A DNA stretch of 64,000 bases from JAOPZW01 sp963764585. Its GTDB lineage: Bacteria > Actinomycetota > Thermoleophilia > Solirubrobacterales > Solirubrobacteraceae. Positions within the stretch are counted from its first letter, which is position 1. Every line of letters begins with the position of its first letter. Location of the stretch: contig CAVXTB010000012.1 of assembly GCA_963764585.1 (NCBI GenBank), positions 62,001 through 126,000 of the forward strand, given 5' to 3'. A program made the translations under genes and the position numbers. Shown here piece after piece: positions 1-8,464 of the stretch. Under the pieces are notes generated by a model. That model searched no databases, was not told where the DNA came from, and worked only from the letters and a program-made list of their open reading frames with translations.

Positions 1-557
1 TCTTCTTCGACACGGCGTGGTGGAACGTCGCCGACCAGCTGCAGCTGTACGCGACGATCCCGCCGGGGCACATCCTCTACGCCAGCGACATGCCCTACGG
101 CCCGGGCCTGCTGGCCGCCTTCGTGTTCCTGCGCGTGGCGCGCGCGGTCGGCCACGGGCCCGACGAGCTGCGCTGCATCGCCGGCGAGCAGCTCGAGCGC
201 GTGGTGGCCGGCGAGGACCCGATCGACGCCGGCCCGGCACCCGGCGTCCACGCGGTCGGCGAGCGCGTCATCGAGGCCGAGCGCGTGGTGTCCTACTGCG
301 CGTCGGCGCTGCAGGTCGCGTTCCGCGGCATGGATCCCTCCGAGCCGATCGCGCTCGCGCGCCTGGCCTGCCGCACGTACCGCGACGGCGACGTGCGCGC
401 GCTGCTGAGCTACATCGACGCGCTGCTGGAGATCGCCCAGGAGAGCGCCGCCGCGCGGCCCGACGTCCCCTTCGCGATGATGCCCGGCACGCTGCTGGCG
501 ATGGTCCTCGCGGGCACGCCGGAGGCCGGCGTCCCGGCCGTGGCGCTCCAGGCCTAG
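1..557 (+). CDS. Amidohydrolase-family protein, C-terminal part (truncated by window edge)
   Basis: The reading frame is open from the window edge (first full codon at base 3) to a TAG at 555-557, about 184 residues. The segment HILYASDMPYGPG matches the late-barrel metal-binding strand of amidohydrolase-2 TIM-barrel enzymes, where the Asp of SDMP contacts the metal. The rest is a helical tail (conserved EQLERVV after the barrel), with nothing that fixes the substrate. The N-terminal metal ligands lie outside the window. Its TAG interlocks with the stop of the convergent neighbour in a shared CTAG. Family assignment is fairly secure; substrate unknown. Confidence 0.7.
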   Translation, partial: FFDTAWWNVADQLQLYATIPPGHILYASDMPYGPGLLAAFVFLRVARAVGHGPDELRCIAGEQLERVVAGEDPIDAGPAPGVHAVGERVIEAERVVSYCASALQVAFRGMDPSEPIALARLACRTYRDGDVRALLSYIDALLEIAQESAAARPDVPFAMMPGTLLAMVLAGTPEAGVPAVALQA

Positions 558-1834
558 CCGATCACGGCCGAGATCGCGACGGCGAGCGCGGCGACGAGGA
601 CGGCGGCGGCGACGCGGTCGATCCCGCGCAGGCGCACGCCGCGGCCGGTTGCCGCGAGCGCCGCGAGGCTGAGCGTCAGCGCGCTGAGCAGCAGCGCGAG
701 GTTCATCCGGTTGGCGCGGCGGCCGGCGCGCTCGGCGACGTCGGCCTGCTCGTTCTGCTCGACGCGCACGGCGTCGGACGCCGCCTGGCTGGCGTTGACG
801 GCCTCCAGCGTGGCCCCATCGACGCCGTCGGCCGCCGTGGGCGCCCGGCTCATGTCGGCGACGACGAGCCGCGCGCGCTGTGCCGTGCGCGCCTCGGCGC
901 GGCCGAGGTCGGCGAGCCGCGCGCCGTCGTGGTAGTCCGGGCTGTTGAGCGCGACGATCTGGCGGCCGATGGCGTGGCTGTCGAGCGCGACCACGCGCTG
1001 CAGGCTGTGGGTGCGGAAGCTGAAGGCGATGCCGCTCGCCGCCAGCATGGTCGAGACGTCGACCGCGCGCCGCGCGGCGAGCGCGTCGGCGCGCTGCTCC
1101 TGGTCGTCGAAGCGCAGGGCCAGGACCGGCAGCAGCGCGACCGCGAGCCACGCGACGAGCGCCACCGTGACGCCGAGGCGGCTGGCCGCCGGCGAGCTCC
1201 ACGGCCGGGGCACGAGCCCGACCTCGTCGGCATGTGCCGGGGCCGATCGCCGCCGGGCCCGCGTGCGCAGCACGAGCTCGGTGAGCAGGTACAGCGCGAC
1301 GAGCGGGATCGTCGCGAGCGCGATGAGCGACGCGAGCCTGCGCTTGTCGTCGCCTTCGCGCGCGGCGCGATCGGGATCCAGGCGCACGAGGCCGGGATCC
1401 TCGCCGCGCACGTCGGCGAGCCGCCGCGGGACGTCGTAGCCGCCCGTGGCGCGCAGGTAGCGGTCGTCGGCGATCAGATGGTCCTTGCCGCGGTACGCGC
1501 GGCGCAGGGCGAAGACGACCTGGCGGTCGGTCAGCGCGTCGTCGTCGGTCCCCTGCCGGGCGCGGGTGTCGGCCAGCGCGACGTCCAGTCCCAGCGGCGC
1601 CTCGTCGCCGTAGACCTCGCGGACGTCCTCGACGATGCCGGCCGAGCGCTTGACGTCCGCGCGGACGCTCGACTGCCAGCGATCCGCGGCCCCCGAGGCG
1701 ATCAGGGCGGCGATCGCGAGCGCGACCGCGACGAGGATCGTCACCGCGGTCTGCAGCAGGTTCGAGCCCGTGATCCGCGATTGGGCCGGGCGCAGGCGGA
1801 CCCGCCGCCCGGCGAGGCGGGTGATCCGCTTCAC
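554..1834 (-). CDS. Multi-pass membrane protein of unknown function
   Basis: 426 residues. The chosen GTG at 1834 overlaps the TGA of the upstream gene as GTGA. Hydrophobic segments lie at about 26-48, 168-188, 219-241, 377-396 and 408-425. The soluble stretches between segments 1-2 and 3-4 are of similar size and acidic, giving a two-fold pattern of one membrane anchor, an extracytoplasmic domain and further membrane segments. No catalytic motif or named family was recognised. Co-translation with the small secreted protein upstream suggests a joint envelope role, but this is inference. Confidence 0.65.
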   Translation of the reverse strand: MKRITRLAGRRVRLRPAQSRITGSNLLQTAVTILVAVALAIAALIASGAADRWQSSVRADVKRSAGIVEDVREVYGDEAPLGLDVALADTRARQGTDDDALTDRQVVFALRRAYRGKDHLIADDRYLRATGGYDVPRRLADVRGEDPGLVRLDPDRAAREGDDKRRLASLIALATIPLVALYLLTELVLRTRARRRSAPAHADEVGLVPRPWSSPAASRLGVTVALVAWLAVALLPVLALRFDDQEQRADALAARRAVDVSTMLAASGIAFSFRTHSLQRVVALDSHAIGRQIVALNSPDYHDGARLADLGRAEARTAQRARLVVADMSRAPTAADGVDGATLEAVNASQAASDAVRVEQNEQADVAERAGRRANRMNLALLLSALTLSLAALAATGRGVRLRGIDRVAAAVLVAALAVAISAVIG

Positions 1835-2292
1835 AGCCGGTGGTAGGTGACCGTGTTGCCCGTCTGATCGGTCATCGACAGACGCGCGCTGCGCCCGTAG
1901 CCGGAGATCGACCAGCGGTAGCGCTCGGGCGCGGTGTCGATCGGCTCGCGGTAGTCCCGGCTCGAGTCGTCGGGGTCGTGCAGGCTCTGCGTCCCACTGC
2001 GCGGATGCAGGACCAGCGAGCGGCCGCGAACCGTCACGGTGCCGCGCGCCCCGATCGTGAAGCTGAACGTCCCGCTGGGGCGCTCCTGCATGAGGACGCC
2101 GGCGTGCTTGTAGGTCCCGTCGGACCTGAAGACGTAGACGATCTCGGCGGCGCCCTCGGCGCTGTCCCACGTGCCGACCAGCGGCGACGGCAGGCGCGAC
2201 GACGGCGGGGCGCCGGTCGCGGGCTGGACTGCTGCGAGCGCGGCGGCGGTGACCGCCACGCCGAGGCTCAGACGACGGAGGTTGCGCTTCAT
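1831..2292 (-). CDS. Small secreted protein of unknown function
   Basis: 153 residues starting at the ATG directly before a signal peptide: basic MKRNLRRLS, a hydrophobic AVTAAALAAVQ core and an A-x-A-like cleavage region near residue 28. The mature part is beta-rich with a lipocalin-like opening, LVGTWDSAEGAAEIVYVFRS, the kind of sequence seen in small calycin-fold secreted proteins. No enzyme motif was seen. It overlaps the downstream membrane protein by 4 bp and is divergent from the RlpA-like gene. Confidence 0.6.
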   Translation of the reverse strand: MKRNLRRLSLGVAVTAAALAAVQPATGAPPSSRLPSPLVGTWDSAEGAAEIVYVFRSDGTYKHAGVLMQERPSGTFSFTIGARGTVTVRGRSLVLHPRSGTQSLHDPDDSSRDYREPIDTAPERYRWSISGYGRSARLSMTDQTGNTVTYHRL

Positions 2293-2367
2293 GTCAGACG
2301 GAGCGCTCGCGGCCCCGCCCGGATACCGAACTGTGAGCCCGCTCACAGTTCTCTCAAGCCGGGACGC

Positions 2368-2520
2368 TACCCTGTCGAACTTCTGTTCGATCCGCCGAGT
2401 CGCTCCCGGTCGTTCCCTGGGGAGTGAGCGGGGGAAGGGCCGGCGCCCTCAGGGCGCCGCCGCGCTGGCGAGGGTGCGCCAGCGCACAGTCCCACCCCGT
2501 AGGCGGCTGACGCTAGGAGG
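2368..2520 (+). promoter_or_regulatory. Structured leader of the RlpA-like gene; candidate divergent c-di-AMP (ydaO-type) riboswitch
   Basis: A TACCCT box at 2368-2373 would start transcription near 2380, leaving about 150 nt of leader. CCGCC at 2392-2396 can pair with GGCGG at 2502-2506 to close the domain. Inside are two perfect hairpins: 2442-2458 (7-bp stem, loop TCA) and 2462-2485 (9-bp stem, loop AGGGTG). The 5' GCCGAGTC, the internal GAGCGGGGGAA and the 3' ACCCCGTAGGCGG resemble ydaO-type elements, which often precede wall-hydrolase genes in Actinobacteria. The usual GUGAAUC and CAGCUAAC boxes are not clear, so this may be a divergent or different element. A strong Shine-Dalgarno (aggagg, 2515-2520) follows. 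Confidence 0.45.
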
Positions 2521-2531
2521 AAAACGACCTC

Positions 2532-3188
2532 ATGACGAGGCCGCAGATCAATCTGCGCGCCCGCCACGCCACGATGGCGCTGGGCGCGCTGTGCATTGCA
2601 ACTTCGATCGCCGTGCCATTGGCAGCGGCGCAGTCCCAGGCGACCGTGGCCCGTGCGGCCGACATCGCCACCGGCCACAGCAAGCTCGACGTGCTCACCG
2701 GCCGTCGGGCGACGTTCGAGGGGCGCGTGCGCCCCGGCGTCGCCGGCCGCCACGTCGCGCTGCAGCGCCGCTCCGGCAAGCGCTGGAACACCATCGATCG
2801 CGCCACGACGACCGCCGGCGGCGCGTTCGCCTTCCGCTTTCGCCCGCAGCGGCCCGGCAGCGCCCGGCTGCGCGTGCTGGTCGACTCGGCGCGGCGTGAG
2901 ATCGGGCGCCTGAACGTCTACCGCCGCGCCGTGGTGTCGTGGTACGGCCCGGGCCTGTACGGCAACAAGCTGTCGTGCGGCGGGACCCTGACGCCGGGCA
3001 CGCTGGGCGTCGCCAACAAGACGCTGCCGTGCGGCTCGCGCGTCACGCTGCGCCACGGCCACCGCGTCGTGCGCGTGCGCGTCGTCGACCGCGGCCCGTA
3101 CGTCGCCGGCCGCGAGTTCGACCTCACCGCGGCCACGCGCGACCGCCTGCGCTTCGGCGGCGCCGGGTCGGTGCTGGTGGCCGGCTAG
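2532..3188 (+). CDS. RlpA-like secreted protein with double-psi beta-barrel domain
   Basis: 218 residues. The ATG lies 11 nt after a strong aggagg. An N-terminal signal peptide (hydrophobic core about residues 14-33) is followed by a beta-sandwich of about 90 residues containing FEGRVRPGVAGRHVALQRR. The C-terminal RlpA-type double-psi beta-barrel starts near residue 137 with VVSWYGPGLYGNKLSCGG, then GTLGVANKTLPCGSRVTL and VVDRGPYVAGREFDLT. The barrel's catalytic-type Asp sits in VVDRGPY. RlpA proteins are peptidoglycan lytic transglycosylases or denuded-glycan binders; here the role is probably wall remodelling outside the membrane. The structured leader suggests control by a small molecule. 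Confidence 0.85.
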   Translation: MTRPQINLRARHATMALGALCIATSIAVPLAAAQSQATVARAADIATGHSKLDVLTGRRATFEGRVRPGVAGRHVALQRRSGKRWNTIDRATTTAGGAFAFRFRPQRPGSARLRVLVDSARREIGRLNVYRRAVVSWYGPGLYGNKLSCGGTLTPGTLGVANKTLPCGSRVTLRHGHRVVRVRVVDRGPYVAGREFDLTAATRDRLRFGGAGSVLVAG

Positions 3189-3218
3189 CCGTCAGCGAGC
3201 GGGCGTACCCTCGGGAGG

Positions 3219-4313
3219 TTGACCAGCGAGCCTCCCGAGCCGCCCCGCCGCGTCATCGCGCACCTCGACTGCGACTCCTTCTACGCGAGCGTCGAGCTGC
3301 AGCGCCGCCCCGAGCTGCGTGGCAAGCCGCTCGTCGTCGCCGGGACGGGGCCGCGGGCGGTCGTGACGACCGCCAGCTACGAGGCGCGCGCCTTCGGCGT
3401 GCACTCGGCGATGTCCGCGGTCCGCGCCCGGCGCCTGTGCCCGCATGCGATCTTCATCCCGCCCGACTTCATCGCCTACCGCGAGAAGTCGGGCGAGGTG
3501 TGGGACCTCGTGCGCGAGCGGCTGGGCTGCCCGATGCAGAGCATGTCGATCGACGAGGCCTACGCCGACGTCACCGCGCTCGACAAGCCGCTGAGCGCGC
3601 TGCGCGAGCTCGTGGCCGAGGTGCGCGAGCGCACCGGCATCACGATCTCGGTCGGCGTCGGGCCATCGCGGCTCGTGGCCAAGACGGCCAGCGACGCCGA
3701 GAAGCCGTCGGGCTTCGTGGTGCTCTCGCGCGAGCAGGCGTGCGAGCGCTTCGCCGTCGAGTCGACGCGCCTGCTGCAGGGCATCGGCCCGCGCACGCAG
3801 GAGCGCCTGTTCGAGCTGGGGCTGCGGACGGTCGGCGACCTGCAGGCGGCCGACGCGGACGCGCTCGTTGCGCGCTTCGGCGACCGCATGGGGCGCTGGC
3901 TGAAGGCCGTCGCGTTCTTCCATGACAGCTCGCCGCTGGAGTCCACGCCCGTCGCCAAGAGCCGCTCCAGCGAGACGACCTTCGACGAGGACGTCGCCGA
4001 CCTCGCGGTGCTCGAGGAGACGATCAGGCGCCTGGCCGAGGACGTCTGCTCGGGCCTGCAGCGCAAGGACGCCCGCGGGCGCACGATCGGCATCAAGGTT
4101 CGCCTCGACGACTTCACCAACGTCACCCGCGCGCGCACGATCGACGCCTTCACCAACGACACCGCGCAGGTGACCGACATCGCGCTCGAGCTGCTGCGCG
4201 CCTACGCGCCGCCGCGGCCGGTGCGCCTGCTCGGCGTGCGCGTCGCGTCGTTCGAGGACGAGGTCGTCGCGCCGGTCGCGCAGCCGACGGCGCAGCTGGC
4301 GCTTGAGGTCTAG
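3219..4313 (+). CDS. dinB: DNA polymerase IV (Y-family translesion polymerase)
   Basis: 364 residues. The catalytic palm is clear: HLDCDSFYASVEL near residues 15-27 and the second metal site MSIDEAYADV near 108-117, followed by SVGVGPSRLVAKTASD and the helix-hairpin-helix region LLQGIGPRTQERLFELG. The C-terminal little-finger domain is present and a short tail ends QLALEV, close to the QL-x-L-F type beta-clamp motif but less canonical. Between the previous in-frame stop (3186-3188) and 3219 the only start codon is the TTG at 3219. A TACCCT box ends 7 nt before it, so a leaderless transcript beginning at TTG is the simplest reading. No umuD, lexA or SOS box was seen. Confidence 0.95.
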   Translation: MTSEPPEPPRRVIAHLDCDSFYASVELQRRPELRGKPLVVAGTGPRAVVTTASYEARAFGVHSAMSAVRARRLCPHAIFIPPDFIAYREKSGEVWDLVRERLGCPMQSMSIDEAYADVTALDKPLSALRELVAEVRERTGITISVGVGPSRLVAKTASDAEKPSGFVVLSREQACERFAVESTRLLQGIGPRTQERLFELGLRTVGDLQAADADALVARFGDRMGRWLKAVAFFHDSSPLESTPVAKSRSSETTFDEDVADLAVLEETIRRLAEDVCSGLQRKDARGRTIGIKVRLDDFTNVTRARTIDAFTNDTAQVTDIALELLRAYAPPRPVRLLGVRVASFEDEVVAPVAQPTAQLALEV

Positions 4314-5449
4314 AGCGCCGCCACGGCCTCCAGCAGCCGCTGGACGTCCTCCTCGTCGTTGTAGGCGACGCAGCCGGCGCGCAGCGCGCCGTCGGGCTCG
4401 AGCCCGAGCCAGCTCGACAGCTCCAGCGCGTAGTAGTTGCCGTGCCACACCGCGACCTCGGCGCGCGCGAGGGCGGCGGCGACGTCGTGCGAGCTGTGGC
4501 CGGCGACGGTGAACATCACCGTGCAGGTGCGGTCGCGGGCCGCGCCGTGGAGGGCGACCCCGTCGATGGCGGAGAGGCCCTCGACCATCTGGGCGAGCAG
4601 CCGGCCCTCGTGGGCGCGCAGGGCCTCGCGATCCAGCGACGACACGAAGTCGGCCGCGGCGCGCACGCCCGCGAGCGACTCGAACGGCAGCGTCCCGAGC
4701 TCCCAGCGGTCGGGCACGTCGTCGGGGGCGGGGCGCAGCTTGTCGGGCTGGTACTCGGCGAGCAGCTCCGGGCGCGCCCACAGGATCCCGATGTGTGGGC
4801 CGAACCACTTGTAGGCCGAGCACGCCAGGGCGTCGCAATCGAGCGCCGCCACGTCGAGCTGGCGGTGCGGCGCGGCGTGGACGGCGTCGACGAAGACGCG
4901 CGCGCCGGCGGCGTGCGCGGCGGCGACGATCCCGGGCAGGTCGGGGATCGAGCCCGTTGCGTTGGACGCGGCGGTGACCGCGACCCAGCGCGTGCGGTCG
5001 GAGAGAACGTTTTCCACGGCGCTGGCCGGCAGCTCGAGCGTCTCGCGATCGGGCTCGGCGAAGCGCACCTGCGCCCCGGCGCGCTGCGCCGCGATCAGCC
5101 AGGGCGCGACGTTGGCGTCGTGGTCCAGGCGCGTGCAAACGATTTCTTCGCCCGGGCGCAGCGAGCGTCCGACCGCCGCGGAGAAGCGCATCGTCAGCGC
5201 GGTCATCGACGGGCCGAAGACGATGCCCTCGGCGCTCGCGCCCAGCAGCGCGGCCACCGATGCGCGCGCCTGCGCGACGACCGCGTCGGTGCGCTCGGCC
5301 GCGCGGAAGACGCCGCCGTGGTTGGCGTTGTCGCCCGAGCGCATGAAGGCGGCCATCGTCTCGATCGCGTCGTCGACCATCTGCGTGCCGGCGGGACCGT
5401 CGAGGCGCGCCCAGCCGTCGGCGAGGCCGGGGAAGCGGGTGCGGTGCAT
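4310..5449 (-). CDS. Cysteine-desulfurase-like PLP enzyme (class V aminotransferase fold)
   Basis: 379 residues from the ATG at 5449; an earlier start would run into the divergent hydrolase promoter. The PLP lysine sits in ACSAYKWFGPHIG, the cofactor-binding Asp-x-x-His in FVDAVHAAPH, and NHGG near residue 43 is typical of the subfamily. The overall pattern matches the VC1184-like cysteine desulfurase-like proteins, whose real substrate is unsettled. No Fe-S scaffold genes (sufU, sufB) lie nearby, so a general isc/suf role is not supported. It may act on another amino acid. Its TAG interlocks with the dinB stop in CTAG. Confidence 0.85.
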   Translation of the reverse strand: MHRTRFPGLADGWARLDGPAGTQMVDDAIETMAAFMRSGDNANHGGVFRAAERTDAVVAQARASVAALLGASAEGIVFGPSMTALTMRFSAAVGRSLRPGEEIVCTRLDHDANVAPWLIAAQRAGAQVRFAEPDRETLELPASAVENVLSDRTRWVAVTAASNATGSIPDLPGIVAAAHAAGARVFVDAVHAAPHRQLDVAALDCDALACSAYKWFGPHIGILWARPELLAEYQPDKLRPAPDDVPDRWELGTLPFESLAGVRAAADFVSSLDREALRAHEGRLLAQMVEGLSAIDGVALHGAARDRTCTVMFTVAGHSSHDVAAALARAEVAVWHGNYYALELSSWLGLEPDGALRAGCVAYNDEEDVQRLLEAVAAL

Positions 5450-5478
5450 GCGGCGGGAGCCTAGTAGCGTCTGCGCCC

Positions 5479-6285
5479 GTGCCACACGCCGCCGTCGACG
5501 GGGCCACGCTGTACTACGAGCGCCGCGGCGAGGGCGAGCCGGTCCTGCTCATCCAGGGCATGAGCGGCACGCATCTCGCCTGGGGCGAGCCGTTCCTCGG
5601 CGCGCTGGGCGACGACCTCGACCTCGTGATCTACAACCACCGCGGCGTGGGGGAGTCCGGGCCGCAGGAGGGCGCCGTCACGACGACCGGGCTCGCCGAC
5701 GACGCCGCGGGCATGCTCGAGGCGCTGGGCTGGGAGACCGCCCACGTGCTGGGGATCTCGATGGGCGGGATGGTCGCCCAGGAGCTGGCGCTGCGCCATC
5801 CCCAGCGGATCCGCACGCTCGTGCTCGGCTGCACCTACCCCGGCGGCGCTGGCGCGCAGCTGGCCGATCCGGCCCTCGTCCAGGAGCTGGCCGGCGCGCT
5901 GATGTCCGGCGACCGCGAGCTGGCGCTGCGGATCGGCTTCGCCGCCAACCTGTCGGCCGCCTTCGCCGCCGACGAGGCCAATTGGGAGCCGTTCCACGCG
6001 ATGGCGACCGGGCTGCCCGTGCCCGTGCCGGTGATCATCGCCCAGATGCAGGCGGTCATCGGCCACGACACGAGCGCGCGGCTGAGCTCGATCGACCATC
6101 CGACGCTCGTCATCCACGGCACCGAGGACCGCATGCTGCCGGTCACCAACGGCGAGCTGATCGCGCGCCTGGTCCCCGACGCGCGCCTCGAGCTGCTCGA
6201 GGGCGTGGGGCACATGTTCTGGTGGGAGCAGCCCGAGCGCAGCGCGGCGCTCGTCCGCGCCCACGTGACTCACGTGACTCAGTAG
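5479..6285 (+). CDS. Alpha/beta-fold hydrolase
   Basis: 268 residues from a GTG at 5479, which lies 8 nt after a TAGCGT box. All catalytic elements are visible: the nucleophile elbow GISMGG near residue 95, the acid in HGTEDRMLP near 215, and the histidine in EGVGHMFWWEQP near 240. The oxyanion loop is IQGMSGTH. YNHRGVGES matches the esterase/haloperoxidase-like branch of the family. Substrate is not predictable. Its 3' end overlaps the convergent thioredoxin gene by 7 bp. Confidence 0.85.
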   Translation: MPHAAVDGATLYYERRGEGEPVLLIQGMSGTHLAWGEPFLGALGDDLDLVIYNHRGVGESGPQEGAVTTTGLADDAAGMLEALGWETAHVLGISMGGMVAQELALRHPQRIRTLVLGCTYPGGAGAQLADPALVQELAGALMSGDRELALRIGFAANLSAAFAADEANWEPFHAMATGLPVPVPVIIAQMQAVIGHDTSARLSSIDHPTLVIHGTEDRMLPVTNGELIARLVPDARLELLEGVGHMFWWEQPERSAALVRAHVTHVTQ

Positions 6286-7022
6286 AGCGCGGCGGCCAGG
6301 CGGCGGCGCGCGTCGCGCGCCAGGGGATCCTCGACGCCGAGCTGGTCGAGGATGCCGACCACGACGCGGCGCAGGTCGTCCTTGTGCCCGTCGGACGAGG
6401 GCAGCGCGTCGATGAGCAGCTCGACGGCGCGCTCGGTGTCGCCCTCGTCGAGGGCACGGAAGGCCTCGGCGAGGTCGAGCCCGTCCGCCTGCTCGAGGCG
6501 GATGCGCGCGGCCAGCCCGTCGGCGGCGAACGAGCCTCCGATGTTGGAGAGGACCTCCAGGGCCTCGTCGCCTTCGCCGCGGCGATGCAGCAGGCCGGCG
6601 AGCGCCAGCGCGGCGTCGGCGCGCCCCGGCTCCATCTCCAAGGCGCGGCGCAGCGACTCCTCGTCGCCGTGGGCGACGAGGTCGTCGGCCTCGCTGGGGA
6701 CCAGCCCGTCGAAGAAGCGCGCGACGTTGGCGGGCGGCTGCACGCCGACGAACTCGTCGACGACGCGGCCGTCCTTGAACGCCTTTACAGCGGGGATGCC
6801 CTGGATGCCGAACGCCTGCGCCAGATAGGGGTTGGCATCGGTGTCGAGCTTGGCCAGGACGACCTGGCCCTCGCGCTTGGCGGCCTCCTGCTCGAGCATC
6901 GGGCCCAGCGCGCGGCACGGGCCGCACCACTCGGCCCAGAAGTCGACGACCACCGGAGTGCTCCGCGAGCGCTCGATCACCTCGCGCTCGAAGTCCTGCT
7001 CGCTAACGTCGATGACGGCCAT
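6279..7022 (-). CDS. Thioredoxin-TPR protein (CnoX/YbbN-like co-chaperone)
   Basis: 247 residues. Residues 1-110 are a thioredoxin domain with a full WAEWCGPCRALGPML active site, so unlike E. coli CnoX (SxxC) it keeps the redox-active CxxC pair. The cis-proline region is GIQGIPAVKAF. Residues 120-247 are alpha-helical TPR-like repeats (EESLRRALEMEPGRADAALA, then LAEAFRALDEGDTERAVELL). The related protein protects oxidised substrates and passes them to GroEL or DnaK; that role is inferred. The start is 24 bp from the divergent hydrolase, so the two promoters overlap. Confidence 0.85.
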   Translation of the reverse strand: MAVIDVSEQDFEREVIERSRSTPVVVDFWAEWCGPCRALGPMLEQEAAKREGQVVLAKLDTDANPYLAQAFGIQGIPAVKAFKDGRVVDEFVGVQPPANVARFFDGLVPSEADDLVAHGDEESLRRALEMEPGRADAALALAGLLHRRGEGDEALEVLSNIGGSFAADGLAARIRLEQADGLDLAEAFRALDEGDTERAVELLIDALPSSDGHKDDLRRVVVGILDQLGVEDPLARDARRRLAAALY

Positions 7023-7046
7023 GAATCCGATGATAGGACCCACGCG

Positions 7047-7841
7047 ATGGACCTCTACGTAGAGGAGGGCGGAGACGGCGCTCCCGTGGTGCTGCTGCAC
7101 GGCCTGACCGCGACGCACCGCTACGTCGTCATGGGCTCCAAGGTGCTCGAGCGCTCGGGCCATCGCGTGATCGCCTACGACGCGCGCGGCCACGGGCGCA
7201 GCGATCCGGCGCCGTCGCCGGACGCCTACGGCTACGAGCACTTGGTGGCCGATCTCGAGGGCGTGCTGGACGAGCGCGGCGTCGACCGCGCGGTGCTGGC
7301 GGGCGCGTCGATGGGCGCGCATACGCTGCTGCGCTTCGCGCTGGAGCGCCCTGAGCGCGTCGCCGCGCTCGTCGCGATCACTCCGGCCTTCGACCCGGTC
7401 GACAACTACGACCCGCGGCGGCTGGCACACTGGGACGCGCTCGCCCAGGGGCTGCGGACCGGCGGCGTCGAGGGCTTCGTGCGCGCCCACGGCGAGCCGG
7501 CGGTCCCCGCGACGTGGCGCGACACGGTGACCAAGGTCCTGCGCCAGCGGCTGAGCGCCCACGAGCACCCCGGCGCGGTGGCCGACGCGCTGAGCGCGGT
7601 GCCGCGCTCGCGGCCGTTCGGCACGCTGCACGACCTGGCGGCGATCGAGGCGCCGACGGTGATCGTGGCCGACCGCGACGAGGCCGACCCTGCGCACCCG
7701 CTGAGCGTGGGGGAGGACTACGCCCGCGTCATCCCCGGGGCGCAGCTCGTGGTCGAGGAGCCGGGGCGCTCGCCGATCGCCTGGCAGGGCGGCCAGCTGT
7801 CGAAGGTCATCGCGGAGGTCGCCGCGCGGGCACGCGTGTAG
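7047..7841 (+). CDS. Alpha/beta-fold hydrolase
   Basis: 264 residues. The ATG follows a TAGGAC box by 7 nt and has no Shine-Dalgarno. The oxyanion strand VVLLHGLTATHRYVV, YDARGHGRSDPAP and the nucleophile elbow GASMGAHT (Ser near residue 91) are clear, with an acid in VADRDEADPAHP. The usual terminal GHxx histidine is not obvious: the expected spot reads VEEPGRSPIAW, so the catalytic His may be missing or supplied elsewhere. That would make it a weak or non-hydrolytic member. Confidence 0.8.
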   Translation: MDLYVEEGGDGAPVVLLHGLTATHRYVVMGSKVLERSGHRVIAYDARGHGRSDPAPSPDAYGYEHLVADLEGVLDERGVDRAVLAGASMGAHTLLRFALERPERVAALVAITPAFDPVDNYDPRRLAHWDALAQGLRTGGVEGFVRAHGEPAVPATWRDTVTKVLRQRLSAHEHPGAVADALSAVPRSRPFGTLHDLAAIEAPTVIVADRDEADPAHPLSVGEDYARVIPGAQLVVEEPGRSPIAWQGGQLSKVIAEVAARARV

Positions 7842-7978
7842 CTCGCCGCCAGCACCGAGGGGGCAGGGCCGAAGCCCCACCCCCACGGCTGTCGCGGCCG
7901 GGCGCCTTGCGCCCGACGACCGTGCTCAGGGCGAGCCCGACCGAGCGTCATCGGGCTCGCGCCTGCCTCCTCTCAGGC
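7842..7978. terminator. Bidirectional terminator region with three strong hairpins
   Basis: The gap between two convergent genes contains three GC-rich inverted repeats: GGGGC/GCCCC around 7860-7878; a 7-bp stem with loop CTT at 7899-7915 (core GGGCGC/GCGCCC); and a perfect 9-bp stem CGAGCCCGA/TCGGGCTCG at 7932-7959 with a 10-nt loop. No U-run follows, as usual for high-GC actinobacterial terminators. Position and symmetry suggest termination from both sides. Confidence 0.6.
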
Positions 7979-8449
7979 TCAGCTGCCTTCCTTCTCGATC
8001 TTCTTGCCGTTGGCGCCCAGCACGTACCACTCCGCGCCGAACGCGTCGACACCCTCGCCCTTGGTGGCGCCGACCTTGTTCTTGTCGTTCAGGAAGCGAT
8101 AGAGCGGGTGCTTGTTGTACGTGACCTGCGTGGTGCCGTCGCTGCGCTTGGTCGTGCCCAGCAGCGAGGCCTTCACGCCGGAGCCGGCGACCGGCTTGCC
8201 CTTCGTCAGCAGCGGCGGCCAGAACTTGGCGCACTGGCCCGAGCAGGCGCTCTTGCCGTTCTTGTCCTTCTCGAACAGATAGAGGGTCTGGGCGCTGCCG
8301 TTCACGAGGATCTTGCCGAGCTTGTTGCTGCGCGTCTTGACCGTCGCGGGCTTGGTCGGCGCCGCGGCGATGGCGGCGACGGCGGCGATGGCCGACGCGG
8401 CGAGCGCGGCGGCGATGACGACTGCGATGAGGCGTCTCACTGGTTGCAT
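7979..8449 (-). CDS. Secreted COG4315-type protein (PF03640 secreted repeat)
   Basis: About 156 residues: signal peptide (hydrophobic core about residues 7-29), then two copies of the small repeat typical of this family. The first is LGKILVNGSAQTLYLFEKD with CSGQCAKFWPPLL; the second contains TYNKHPLYRFLND and ends at FGAEWYVLGANGKK. The function of this family is unknown; it is often near redox or metal proteins. Start choice: ATG 8449 lies almost on top of its AGGAGG, while the GTG three codons later (8440) has a normal 9-nt spacing, so the true start may be 8440. Leader hairpins lie upstream. Confidence 0.8.
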   Translation of the reverse strand: MQPVRRLIAVVIAAALAASAIAAVAAIAAAPTKPATVKTRSNKLGKILVNGSAQTLYLFEKDKNGKSACSGQCAKFWPPLLTKGKPVAGSGVKASLLGTTKRSDGTTQVTYNKHPLYRFLNDKNKVGATKGEGVDAFGAEWYVLGANGKKIEKEGS

Positions 8450-8464
8450 CCCTCCTGTGAGCAG

